From assembly GCA_037903355.1 (NCBI GenBank), contig JBAJFE010000014.1, forward strand, positions 2,418,001 through 2,482,000: 64,000 bases of DNA. Direction: 5' to 3'. A model generated the notes under the pieces. The model saw only the letters and a program-made list of their open reading frames with translations, had not been told where the DNA came from and made no database searches. The stretch comes from Trichuris trichiura. Its lineage: Eukaryota; Nematoda; Enoplea; Trichinellida; Trichuridae. Of this stretch, positions 44,091 through 56,500 are shown in pieces (within the stretch, counting starts at the first letter, position 1; every line of letters begins with the position of its first letter). The position numbers and the translations under genes are program-made.

Positions 44091-45018
44091 TATTTGCAAA
44101 GGGCCGCATACGGGACTCAGGCCACCAGTTTGAAATGCCTGGTCTGATCGATAACTAGTGGGTACTGTCGGGTTTTACACCACTACTTCCAAATCCTACT
44201 CCCATAGCATATTACATTAGGAAGGCATCCGTTATTTAAGAAAGAAGCTCCAAACTACGACAATGAGGGCAGGTTGCTTTGCCAAGACATAAACTTGTTT
44301 TACTATATCAGTATATGGAAAAATTAGTTTAATTAAGCTGTAACGCGCCCTAAAGTCCGTTCTAGGACAATTTGCATTGAAATACATTTCGCTGACAAGC
44401 TCTACTATTTTATAATTAGCCAAATTCTATGTCACTACTGCTCATTGTTGCATCTGCTGACTCTTTAAAGCCTCGCTCAGCCGATTAATATGAGAACAAC
44501 AGAAAATGTTTACTCTGTCTTAATGATAACTGATTCAAAAAGTAAAGCTCTCCTGAGGCAGAGCTAATCAGAGAACGAAAATTTTCTGCACCTCCAAATC
44601 CTACAAAACGGCATGCACGTTGTATTTGTTTTGTATGCGCGTAGTTAAGCTAAACGGCCACCTTTCCCACGTGGCAAGGCTCAGTTCGATAATAATTTTT
44701 AATGAACGTTTTATCAGCTGGATAATTTATGCAAACATTACTGTCTTTAAAAGACTTCGATCCTACGACTTCGATGTCAGTAGTCGGCTACATGGAACAC
44801 CTATTTTTGGTTATTTTCCTATTTTCTTCCAAATGGCTTTCATTACAGGTCAGTTGGGACAGTGGTGTACGAGTGCATTATTATCCGCTGATCTCGTGTT
44901 TTACGTGAAAATAACATTGCTCACACAGCAATAAAAAATGTGTTACTACGAACACCGTAGTACACCTTCTCTACATCATGAACCAAATTATGTTTTCATC
45001 TTTAATAACACCATTCTT
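44091..45018. other. Upstream region of the NUDT9-like gene
   Basis: The part from about 44790 is duplicated, inverted, at 58.9-59.03 kb. Within it, after a conserved ...CAG acceptor, the frame VSWDSGVRVHYYPLISCFT (about 44848-44904) is open in both copies with mostly silent third-position changes at its end, so a 5' exon of the NUDT9-like gene may be here. The 104-codon frame 44620-44934 is a different reading of the same DNA. Confidence 0.4.
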
Positions 45019-48000
45019 ATGTTTAGACCACGTACGCGCATTCGCAATATACCATGCCAGAGGTTAATATTACCAGTTTCTATTGAATACTTTGGTGTCA
45101 CATGCACTAGCTTGTAGAGAACTGAAGTGCCAGATGACTTGGTTCCCTGGCGGCAGCCATTTTCTTCCTATCGTCCTCCATACTGGACAGTTCCATGCTC
45201 ATTTAGATATTGTGATCCCGAGGTGAAGTAAGAAACTGGAATGATGTAAGCGCTGTAAACAGTTGCTGGTATTGTTGCAGTGCCTCCACGCTGGGGATAA
45301 AGTTTAATCAGAAAGATAGAGGCATCGATCGAAGGATGGTTCGCAGACTAAACGGAGCGAAAACGTATTACGAAGTGCGTAATGGTCTGCCGTTGAACCC
45401 TTTGGGCAGAACTGGAATCGCAGGACGTGGTTACCTTCCTCGATGGGGTCCAACCCACCTCGTTAAAGTGATTTTGTTAAGGTAAGTTTACTTCAGCGCG
45501 TTCTCAGGGTCCGTACCTACTACCGTTTTCATTAACTGCGTAGTCACAATCCAAAAAACGGTGTTTTTGCGGTGGGAAAAACTATTTATGGTTATTGAAC
45601 CAGACCTTTCAGCCAGAACTTTAAGGACTGATCTTTACTCTTTTGTTTGACTTCACTCTGTAAAGTCCACGAAAAATGAAAGTGTCTGAATGGTGAATTG
45701 TTGTTAGCAAACATTCGTGGAACTTTATGCGTCCCTAATCACAAGCTATTGCTTCAGTACAACCGTTTAACTTATGCTTTCCATGTGCACTGAAGTACAG
45801 TAGGTAATCCAATATTCTCAAGTCGAAATATTCCAAAATCCGCTATCTCTGAGCGTTGAAACATCATCACAAGTGAAATACTGCGTATGCCAATTTGTGA
45901 CGAGTTTTTTGCATCATAATGTGGGACAACTCCAACTATAGGAAACACATTCGCTGATGAATATAAGGCCTATGCAGCAGTATTGGCTTGGGAGTTCTTG
46001 CACAGCTAATGTGATATGGAGAGTAATGTTTCTCTGCTTGTCTTAAGATGTGAACTGAGGAGGATTTGAAGTTCTGCTGGCCACGTTGATTCTAAATTAT
46101 TTTTGCTACTTGCTCAATCTTTCTGCTAACGTTGATTATCCTTGATGAGCCCCCGGACGAACAATAGAGAACGTAAAAGAGGGAACATTTATAGAACATC
46201 CTGTATACATTTTCTAGTCTGGAATACCTTTGTTCCTGGGCATGCTGAATAATAGATCCTGCACTACGCTAAATGCTTGCAGTATATAGCTTGGGAAAAA
46301 TAAAACAACACGTTTCTGTGGGCAGTTTTAGGTCGACTTCAATCATCTCCCTTTACAAAATCGACGGCTTTTTTGATTTGTCATCAAATTGTGCACAGGA
46401 TCTATTGTAAACTTAAAATGATTTACCTTGAGAATGAACTTAACGCGCGTAACTTAGTGAACAGAACATCGTGGTTTCGCGTATCCAATGTTAAATTTGC
46501 TATATGATGTTTCATTTACACTACGCTTTGTCAACGTTTTTCAATCCAAAGACTATTTTATAAAGGTGAGTTGAAAGTCTCCTGTAATTCGTTGACTATT
46601 GTACTGGGACTAAAACACAGAATCGTCAGGGCACTCATAACATACATTTCTGAAGTGGCACTTGAGTTGATCAATATTTGATGTGTTGAAGGAAAGATGA
46701 CTGATAGACACTTCAGACCTCGCAGTTTTTCTTTATCAATGGGAAGAACAATACAATTTAAGGATAACCAAACAAAATATCTATGAAACAGTCGATATTC
46801 TGACATCACAAGATCTGAAAACGCAGAAGATGCCGTCGACATACTCATGCCAGCGCACTTCCCTGTAGATTGCAAAGTCATACATTTGGTTTTCGAGGTT
46901 GGTGCCAGAACAGGCTACTAATGCTTCCAGTTATTTTGTTTCCTGTCTCCTTGGAAACGCAGTCATGCTTCTAAATGGGATATTCAGCATATTTTCGACT
47001 GTGAATTCCTACTCGTTAAGGAAAACAGGATTTCCACTTTCTTCTCATAATACTAATCCCTATATTCATTTTTCTTGCACAGGACATCCACCAGTTCTGA
47101 AAGCTTCAAGACTGCTGTAGTCCTATCCCAAGGGAACTGAAAAGAAAAGGAACTGAAATCTGTGCTATTTTTTGCGCCATAATTTTGAATCACTGACTCC
47201 AGAACAAGAGTAATCCTAAAAATTCTAAAAGATGAAACGTTTTAACAAAATGATCTAATGTTTAAATACAAAATGAATAAAGATGCATGTACTATCCATA
47301 CTCATCTTTAGTCACAGCCTTTTCAAGTTGCCAGGGATTAGTAGCTCACATACTGAGCAGTCAGACAGCTGTCTCGCTAGGACCTTATTCAACACGTTTG
47401 TAGTTAAACTGTAGAAACAACTTCTGGACCAATAAATGGATACGCTGATTGTCAGGGAAACCAAGTGCCAATTTAGCACTTACACGCCATTATAAAATGT
47501 TGCATTTTTGACATTGTAATGCCAATGAAATTATTTAAATAGAAAGCTGCACTGTCTTACACGCCAGCTGTCATCGTATCTTGTCCTAATCATTTAGGAA
47601 ACGCCATGGCCACTTGAGAATGGAATACTTGGCAGCAAAAGATAAACTGGCATTTCCGGATGACGTATTTTCAGTTCCGTAAGCACTTCATAATTCATTA
47701 TCCATTGTACAGTTCTTTCCAGAATTTCGTTGACAAACTGTCACGCAAGAAACTCTCAGAAAGAGTGATTCACGCTGTTAAAAGTAATTCCCAATATCTT
47801 TACGGAAGCGACGCTGCAGAAAAGATTCTCTCTAAAGCAGAAGAGAGTGCTATAAAGGTATACTGCTATGTTGCCATTGAATACAAAGTATGAAGGGCGT
47901 ATAACCTTTTTTCAAGCCGTGTAACGGCTGTGTAGCGGTGTGATGCCTAAGCGAATCAGTTGTCTCCTTTTTCTTCGCTACAACACATTCCAGAAACCTT

Positions 48001-49573
48001 ATTATTGTGCGACATTGTCAGCGTGCAAAAGCGCTCTTCTTTTTATTTCTTTGCGCAACTTCATTCGAAAAACCAGCTGTCTACGTGAATCGCCATAGCC
48101 TTTAGCTTTCAGACTTTTATCAATCACTCTCAAAGCAAGGCCGATTTTATTGCGCAGCCATGGCGTGACGACAAATGACCAGATTCCCTGCACGACAGGA
48201 ATCGCAAATTGCAGTTAAAAAGTATCAAATTTAAAGACATATCGTTTATCCCTCAATTTACATGACTCATTGAAGTACTTAACGTGTGCAGATGTTAACA
48301 TTTTGTGCTCATTATTGTGAACAAAAAATGTTCTGTCCTTTTCCAGTAGCAACCGTATACGTTGCGCTTATGTCACCGTAGCGTGGAGGTTAAATGTAAA
48401 CAGCTGTAGCGTAGACTACGTTGCTGCGTAGCAACTCTGCTTTCCCAGTCATAGTAAAACATTCAAATAGAACAGTAGAAGTATTCCACGTAGGCATCTA
48501 TACGCTGCCACGCGAACTCGTACATTACAAATGACGGGGTAGCAATGGCATGATCTGAATAACTAGCAGGATCCTCCTCTCCCTAGTTTTCACTTACGCA
48601 CAAATGTTGTATGGATGCTATGTTTGCGCTTAACATACGGCACAGGTAAAAGAGCAACAGAAGTGACAGAAATACCGGTTAAAGCAGCTAACTAAGGCGA
48701 CTTTAACGTTACCTATGGTGACGTCAGCCCACTAACGCAGTTACTATTGTAAAAGGTCCAAATGCTCTCTTGCATTACAGCTCGCTATTCTTGAGTAAGT
48801 GGGATAAGTAGCAAACAGTTCTCCGCAGCATTATGAAGACAATTTAGTAATTTAAGTAATAACAATTTTCATTGCATTCGCCAACTAAACCAGTTAGTCT
48901 AGCAGTCGATGCAGTTGAAGCTTCTTCTCAAAGTGGACAACAATGATAAACTTGCTCGACAGTCGTTTTTTATTTTACATTTCATGGAAACGATGAAGGA
49001 AATATTTTTTAAAAAGGTTTACCTTTGTTAAAGCAGCAATTTATCCATACAAGAACAGCTGAAAATCTTATAGTTTGTTAACGTGCTCATACTTGATGCT
49101 GATGCTCATATTTGCTTCAGGTTGTTGCAGATACTATGCCATCCCCTCTGGATACAGACAACGCATGGATTGAAATATCTGTTTATGTTATCTCATGCAA
49201 AACGTGCAGACGATTTTGTAAAGCGGTCATGGAGGACACCGAAATAGCAATGAAGTATCAATGGTCGCACAAGACAGACAACCAGACTTTCTTTCAATTG
49301 CTACGGTCCTTAGAAAAAATGGACGAAGCAAAGACGAACAGTCTGAATCACCGAATCACCTTCAGGCGTTCTGTGCATCGGCCTGGTAGTAGAGGATATA
49401 AGTTGGGAACTGCGTTCGCGGTTACGCTAATGGGGCTCTACGGTATTGGCATTGGTTTTTTCATTGGTGGTCTTGCAATACCTGCATTAGGAGTCATTGT
49501 TGGGACAACCATACTAGGATTAGTGCTGTCTATCATAATTTACGTCAGTCACAGATTTCACCACCGTTTCTAA
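45019..49573 (+). CDS. NUDT9-like protein lacking the Nudix box, with a C-terminal membrane segment
   Basis: Related to ADP-ribose pyrophosphatase NUDT9 and the TRPM2 NUDT9-homology domain. Supported exons: about 45019-45062, 45120-45227 (EVPDDLVPWRQPF), 45281-45481 (FNQKDRG; GLPLNPLGRTGIAGRGYLP; RWGPTH), 47619-47857 (EW...SSFQNF), 49121-49573 (DTMPSPLDTDNAWIEI). The strings NPxGRTGxxGRG, WGPxH and TDNAWIE are diagnostic for NUDT9. Between EW and TDNAW, where the IPGG...REFGEE Nudix box should be, the text is EWNTWQQKINWHF...FRKHFIIHYP, so metal-binding glutamates are missing. After TDNAWIE the sequence leaves the family and ends in a Gly-rich hydrophobic segment (IGIGFFIGGLAIPALGVIVG) and HRFHHRF. 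At least one exon between 45482 and 47618 is unplaced. It could be a pseudoenzyme, an ADP-ribose sensor or a decaying gene. Confidence 0.7.
48002..48182 (-). CDS. Terminal exon of an unrecognised minus-strand gene
   Basis: Open from the acceptor GTCGTGCAG to a TAA at the low end: GIWSFVVTPWLRNKIGLAL, then DSRRQLVFRMKLRKEIKRRA, ending NVAQ. Basic and helix-prone, with a loose resemblance (RMKLRKEIKRRA versus LIMRQEIKKSRL) to the protein at 42417-42860. It lies inside an intron of the NUDT9-like gene on the opposite strand. No family recognised and upstream exons not found. Confidence 0.35.
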
Positions 49574-52500
49574 TACTTAGCGTAGAAGCAATATTCCGCT
49601 ATTAAACTTTCCGTTTCTGCATAGTATCTTCGCCAATCCAAGACTGCTGCCTTTCCAAATTTCATCTCTTTAAACCTGTGAAGCAATTGCCAAGATCACT
49701 GATCAGAGAGATTCGAGTCACTTTTACATGGTGCAAAAGATTTCCGCTCTATCCTGCTTTCAAATAAGTTGGGAAAAAAATTTTATTCCTCCCTAATATA
49801 ATTGACCTTGAACTTGAATGCACGTTTCTCATTGAAGTTACAAATTAGAAAAACCACTGAAACTTTTTTTCACAGCTGTTAAAATGCTATTCAACAACGC
49901 TACTTCAGCTAGTTGTCATCTCTCGTATAGTCGTCTTCAATGCCGCTGTGCGGATCTCCAGACGAAGAATAGTTACTGGAGTGCAGCAGAAGTCTGGACC
50001 GCAACGTGGGTAATTAGATCTATCTAAACCTTCATTCCTGGATGGCACCGGCAAAATGTTTAGGCTTTAAGCTAGTGCGTTGTAATGCAATAAATAGCAG
50101 CTCACCTTACACCTTACTTCATTTTTTTCTTCGACGTTCTTCTTTGATTGGATCTCGATGCTGATGAAATAAATTTGCATAATGCTTTCCGGTGACCGTA
50201 GATCTGCACTTCACCTAATTACTTAAAAAGATTCCTTCCAGAAACAGTAACGTTGTTGAATTAACTTCTCCCACTGAGGGTTCAATTCAGCCCATCACTG
50301 GTCTTCCGGAATGGATATGAACAACTGCTTGCTTCACCCCTAGTGAGGTCGCAGTGACAGTCGTTACTCATTATCAGTTTTTATTATCCCTAAAAAATCA
50401 TTTTCCAATTTCTCAGGCAGCCGTAAAACCTTCTTCTAATGCGATAAGCGCATTTCCCCTCAAAGGGCAAAAGAATTTTGGTCAAACATTGACACTGATT
50501 TTTAGCAGGTTCAAGCTATCACATAGGATGTTTTGATTTGTGTCATATGAACGCTTACTTTGTGCCATTAGTACATCTATAGACAACATTCTTCTATTCT
50601 GTGAAACCATCTTTTCGTCAGTTGCAGCATTTTCCTCCGAGGTAGTTAGTTAACCATACCTTAATGCATCGTAGCTTGATTTTCAGCCACGATGAAGCTC
50701 AACATTCCTAAATAGAATTGTAGTTAACTATGGAAAAGACATCACCTTCCTGAACTACTAGCCTTCACGGATTTCATCGCGTGCCACTCTCTCAGGAAGC
50801 AGTAACTGGATAACAGCCCATTGCTGGAATCGTTAGCGGTTGCGATTCTTCATAGCTCGACTAAAAGCTACACCTACAGCTGTATGAAATTGCTGCTTCT
50901 CTTGCAATCTTGCATACAATCAGGGTGATTTTTTAAGTGTACTGAAGTTGCAAATTAATCCATAAATGTAGTGCTATAACCTCTGTTTACATGAAAATAA
51001 TTTTTTAAAATTTAGAAACACAAAAGTAGCCTGGGTAGAAACTTATTGAACCTCCATGCTGATTAAGAACGGTTTATCGAACGAACATTGAAAGAATAGT
51101 GCTCCTGTTGGACGAACAGTAAATTATTCCGCATAGGATAATGAGATATGAAACAATTGTCAGAAGAGCGGTGTGTTAACATACCACGGCTAAGCGTTTA
51201 CGCAGTTTTACCGATACCCTCCATCACATAAGCAAGCTTAGAAAGAAGATAACGCTGAACAATAACGCCATTCCTGTAAGTTGATTTACATTTAAACGTT
51301 CTGGAGTAGTCTTGTTCAGCGGATTTCATTATTATGTTATGATCCCGAGGATTAAGAAACTTGCTGGCTATGATCACCATAGTGTTAGGGAATGCCTTAT
51401 TGCAAATTTTTTGGCGTTCATCGAGAGAATACTTTGTGCACAGTAACTTGTTAAAAGTCGGTTGAGTTGAAACTTCTGTTACTTTTTCCACGTTTACTCT
51501 TAAAAAATATAGCTTTAGTAGAAGAAAATATATCATTCGACTGGGTGTTCACAGTTACAATTCATAACTAGTAATTTAATTTTCTTTGGTGCGTGTAATT
51601 CCCCTTCATCGTGATTGGTGAGACTTAGTCAGTTACGTTGGCGACGAAACTGTCTGACTTTGATATCACGTTCAGAATGGTGAAAGTTACGATCCCGAAC
51701 GGCCAGTAATCCAGAAAATGTTTTCACGGCAAAAATAATGGGGAGTCATTTTTAATGTCTGTTATTTGCAACCTGTGATGGAAACTTATCGTCTTCATGC
51801 CGCTGCTCCGTACTTTGTTTTAGCATCCTGTTCTTGAGTATAGTTACGGTGTTTGAACGTATTCTTACTGCTAACACAAACCAGTTGCTTCGATTGATAA
51901 TTGTTTACTTCAATCAATATCTTTACCTAGTCATTTCTCTGTGTAGAATACTATCATACATAAATTTATTTTCTCTTTTACACATACATACATAAATTTT
52001 CTCTTTGTTCAGCATTCACTACGAATAAATGGGACCGTTGCGGAAACCCGCAGCATTCAAGTCAGTAATGACAATCGCGGTTGCGTTAGAAGCATGATTT
52101 TTTAAGCTTTCGTCCCACACACGCTTAGTCGGTGAGAGACGGGTCATTTGGCCGATACGACGCGACCGACTTACTCCACCAGCCTGGTGCCACTGGCATG
52201 TGCAGCTGGTGTTCGAATCCTGAACCGGTAGTCGGTAAGGAATACTCTCCGTTGACCATTAGGCCCTTGCCTCCCCGTCAGAAGCATGCCACTGTGTCCA
52301 ACAAATTAGAAACGTATGTTGCCCACTGGATGGTTTCGATACTGCCAGAGCATTACTTTTAAGCAGCTTTGTGTTTTCACAGCATAAGTCAGGGGTGGGG
52401 GACCTTTTTGCTGCCGCAGATCGTTCAGACGTTTATAAGACCATTCGCGGGTCGTACAGAATACCCAACCGAAAAACATAGCCTGCTTTGTTGCACGTAT

Positions 52501-52890
52501 GTTCATTTGAGTCACCCGCCGAACAAAGCGATAAGGCGGGATAAGAACAATACTTCGGGTTGGTAGGCGGCCAATGGTCCACGACACCGACGCGCACACT
52601 GGTGCAGTCTACTGCTTGCCTCTGAAGACTAACGACATCAGTTTGTGGACAGAGCCAAGAACAATGCAGTCTTCCTAGGCAGTCTGAGGTTCCCTGCTCA
52701 TTACGCAAGATTTATATTATTACTAGGATTCACATACAATAAATTTACCGCATTATGAAAAATAGGCTCGTACAATCAGATTCCACTTAATCTCTCATGC
52801 ATTTCCGGTTGCCTCAGCAGGTAGAAGGAAATGGTTCGCTGCCAGGATGGAATGGACCGGTTGGGCTGTGTCCGCCCGGCGGGCCAGACG
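49574..52890. other. Gene-poor stretch
   Basis: No convincing gene. Frames such as 50354-50536, 51198-51536 (minus) and 52306-52708 (minus) show no domain or splice support. Around 52110-52330 there is a possible tRNA-derived segment (listed separately). Confidence 0.4.
52115..52330 (+). repeat. Possible tRNA-derived (SINE-like) segment
   Basis: An A-box-like 'ttagtcggtgagag' near 52125 and a B-box-like 'gtgttcgaatcctg' near 52210 are spaced about 85 bp apart. I could not fold a proper tRNA cloverleaf and saw no second copy in the window. Confidence 0.2.
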
Positions 52891-52894
52891 TTCC

Positions 52895-53100
52895 CCACAG
52901 GTGACGGACGTTTTTCCCGAAAGCTCTGAGCGGGTAAGATTGTTCTAATTTTTTTCTGAATAACTGTTCATCCATCCGTTGGTTGGACATCTGTTTTGGT
53001 TATTTCAGAAACCAACAACGGGCAAGACAGAAAGCCGCAAGAAAACTCCATCATGAAAACCCTCAGACCAGTTAAGAAGCACCTAGTGTTCAAGATCAAG
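52895..53100 (+). repeat. Diverged copy of the dispersed repeat
   Basis: Shares 'ttcatccatccgttgg', 'tttcagaaacca' and 'acgggcaag' with the copies at 21.1, 43.1 and 59.8 kb. A decayed motif GTGACGGACG...CCCGAAAGCTCTGAG is at about 52900-52935. Lies about 190 bp outside the gypsy element. Confidence 0.55.
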
Positions 53101-53291
53101 ATACAGAAGTAAAAAATGACTGCAATTGTGAAATAAAAATAAAACAAACACAAATTCAGTAAAATGAAACACAAACCTATTATTAATAATACCATCCGTG
53201 GCCTTATTAGTGAACGCTGGTGACAGAGCAAAGTGTGACCTGACAGCTTCGCTAATAAAAACCGATATTTATGAGAGATTTGGACGCATTG

Positions 53292-53506
53292 TGTTGTGTT
53301 TTTGGGACCTGGAGATAGCCTGGAGAAATTCCACCTTAACGCGTACTGGTTTATTGGTAAGCAAATCCGCAGAAGAGGTTAACGAATACCACGACAGCAA
53401 TTAAGTGACAACACTCAGCAGGGAACGTAAGATGACTTTCAGGCTATAGGGGAAGCAACTCTTCCGATCCTGCGTAATTCTTCCTGCAGCACTAGCATCC
53501 ACAACA
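53292..53506 (-). repeat. 3' LTR of the gypsy element
   Basis: 215 bp, starting TGTTGTG and ending CACAACA in plus-strand reading (palindromic ends). The last 15 nt of the gag-pol frame run into this LTR. Confidence 0.95.
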
Positions 53507-56500
53507 CCTCCCCGCTACACTGGGGGCACCCGGTTTGTTAGCTCGTTTTTGCTGCAGGCGTTTCGAGCGTCTCGGATTATCCGGTCCGTAATTTCTCGGC
53601 GCTATCCCTCGATGAATGGCAGCCTCCGCTGGTTTCCCGTTTGTGGTGACTGCTGGGGAACTCTCCAGCGTTGCCGCGGTCATGTCGTGGGAGTGGGTTG
53701 TGTCCAACCCCGGATCTGCATCTTCTTCTACTCCGTAGCGAGGCCTCAACTGTTCAATGTGTCGTTTCCACAGCGGTCCTCTTGGCGCCACTCGAACCTG
53801 AACGCTGCGTGTACCGAACACTTTCGTAATTAATGCCGGCACCCAACGCGGTTCCTTGTCACGCTTAGGTCCGCAATACCAAGCGTAGCAAGGTGTTCCC
53901 ACCGCATATGAATGTACGCGCTTGGGCATTAGGGGATTTCTTGAGCGCCAGCGTGATTTGGCCATTCTACTTGCGAGTTTTCCCTGCGCGACGTGAGCAG
54001 GAGAAGGCAGTAACGCATCCAGTTTGCATCTGATTTGCCGTCCGTTCAGTAATTCTGCCGGAGAGTATCCACACTCCAACGGCGTGCGCCGGTACTGCAT
54101 CAGGAACTCTTGAAGAGCCGCCTTTGGCGGTAACGAAGACTTCCTCAACGATTGCTTAAATGACTGCACAAGACGTTCGGCTGCGCCGTTTGTAGCTGGG
54201 TGGTATGGCGCTCCCGTAAGGTGTACCATACCTCGTTGTCGGCACCATGCTTGAAATTCTTCCGACCGGAAGTTTGGGGCGTTGTCAGTCACTAGTGCGT
54301 GAGGGTATCCAAAATGAGCGAAGTCCTGTTCTAACAATTCCATGGTGGCTTTAGTTGACGTTGACACTGTTGGGTGAATGCACGGATACTTGGAGTACGC
54401 GTCCACCACAACTAACCAATTGAGACCCATGAAGTTGATCGCATGATCCAAGTGTAAGCGGCTCCAAGGCTTCTCTGGTAACATCCATGGATGATTCACT
54501 GCCTTTTCAGGCTTATTTTGATGCTCAGCGCACGTTGTGCATGTTCGGCAAAGCTGCTCCATATCGGCATCAATCTGGGGCCAATACACCACCGATCGAG
54601 CCAACTGTTTCATCCGTTGCATGCCAAAGTGTCCCAAATGGATTAACTGGAGTACTTGACTCCTCAAGTGCTTTGGGATAACAATCCGAACCCCGTGGAA
54701 AAGACATCCCTGCTCTGTTGAGAGCGAATGCCTCAGCTTCCTGAAGTGCTTGATCTCTTCAGAATCCGTAGACTGTGGCCATCCTTCTTTTGTGTACCGA
54801 ATAACTGCGCAAATAACTGGGTCCTTCTTCGACTCCTTTGGTATCAGTCCCGGATCCGCTGGGTTCATTTGAAGACTAATGGTAGTAACCGCCTTAAGTG
54901 AGCAAACTGTGTCGACCTCTGCCTCGTTCTCTTCTTCGTCAAATTGAGTGTCTTCCCCGGCTGGGAGTCGACTCAACGCGTCTGCATTGCCGTGGTCAGC
55001 TGTCTTCCGATACTCTATGGAATAGTCGTACTGGTTCAATGCTAGAGACCACCGAGCTAATCTGTTTGCCGCTAACACCGGTGTGCCTTTCGCTGGCCCA
55101 AATAGTGCAACCAGCGGTTTATGGTCAGTGACCAAGATGAAACGTCGTCCGTAAAGAAACTGATGAAATTTTCTCAGTGCGAAAATCACCGCCAAAGCTT
55201 CCTTTTCAACTTGGCTGTAGCGACGCTGCGATTCCGTCAATGTCTTTGAGACGTTGGCGATTGGCCGCTCACTGCCATCAGCATACCGATGAAATAGGAC
55301 TGCCCCAATCCCAACTTCGGAAGCGTCACATGAGATACCGATTTTCTGCGATGGGTCAAAATGCGCCAACACTGTATCTGAACATAAGGCATCTTTTAGG
55401 CGCTGAAAAGCTGTTTGTTCCACCGCAGCCCATGTCCACGGCACATCCTTTCTAGTTAGGCGGTTTAGCGGTTCCGTTAACGTAGACAGATTCGGTATAA
55501 ACTTTCCATAAAACTGGACCGAACCCAAAAAGGAACGTAGGCGGGCCACGTTCGTGGGCGGTGGCATCCTGGCAACTGCGTTGACCTTGGACCCTTTTGA
55601 AACTCCATAACGCGAAAGTATATGCCCCAGGTATTCTACCGAGGGTTGAGCGAATGAACATTTCTCCAGTTTGCACCGTAATCCCTTCTCATTTAGGCGT
55701 TCTAGCAGTGCCCGTAAGTTTTGAATATGTTCCTCAGCATTGTTGCCGCTGACGAGTATGTCGTCCAAGTAAACTGCCACTCCCCGTAGGTCGCTTGTCA
55801 ACTGCTCCATAACTTTCTGAAAGTGTCCTGGTGCTGAACTAATGCCAAATGGTAGGCGCGTCTGAAGTAACACACCTCGGTGCGTACTGAGTGCCAATCT
55901 CTTCTGACTTTCTGGTGCCAACTTGATTTGGTTATACGCGTCTGCCAAATCAATTTTTGTGAAGTAGTATCCCCCACTGAGTTTCCGCATCAGATCATCC
56001 GGTAGTGGCATAGGATGTCGATGGGTATCCAACTGCGGGTTCACCGTAACCGAGTAGTCACCACAGACTCGTAAAGTGGCCTTGCTCTGGCCCGCTGAGA
56101 GAGGTTTGCGCACGGGGACCACTGGTGTCCCATATTCATTGAACTGGGTGGGCACCCAGACGCCCCGTTTGATGCCTGCATCGTATGCCTGATTCAGGTC
56201 TTCCAGAATTGCGAAGGGCACCGTTCTTGGCTTGCAGAAGATTGGTTTCGCATCTGTCTTGAACGAGATCTCTAATTCAAAATCCTTTAGACATCCCAGT
56301 CCAGGCTTGAACAGATCCGGAAAATTGCTACATAGCTCCTTGCATGCCTTCTGAAGAGCTAGATCGGGTTCATTGTTCGGCCGGATCGCATACACGTTTG
56401 CAGCGCTGGATGGCTGGCCCTTCAGCAGGGCTCTGACGTCGACGTCAAAATCCCGTATCGTTTTCCGACCTAGCACGTTGAACTGCGGCAGGGACGTAAC

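Noticed and set aside
44620..44934. 104-codon plus-strand frame with hydrophobic stretches
   Set aside because: The duplicated copy at 58.9-59.0 kb does not keep this frame; another frame in the same DNA is better conserved.
46558..46881. 107-codon minus-strand frame inside the NUDT9-like intron
   Set aside because: No recognised domain, no clear splice sites and no duplicate to test it.
52115..52330. A true tRNA gene
   Set aside because: A- and B-box-like strings are present but acceptor and anticodon stems cannot be paired; kept only as a weak SINE-like note.
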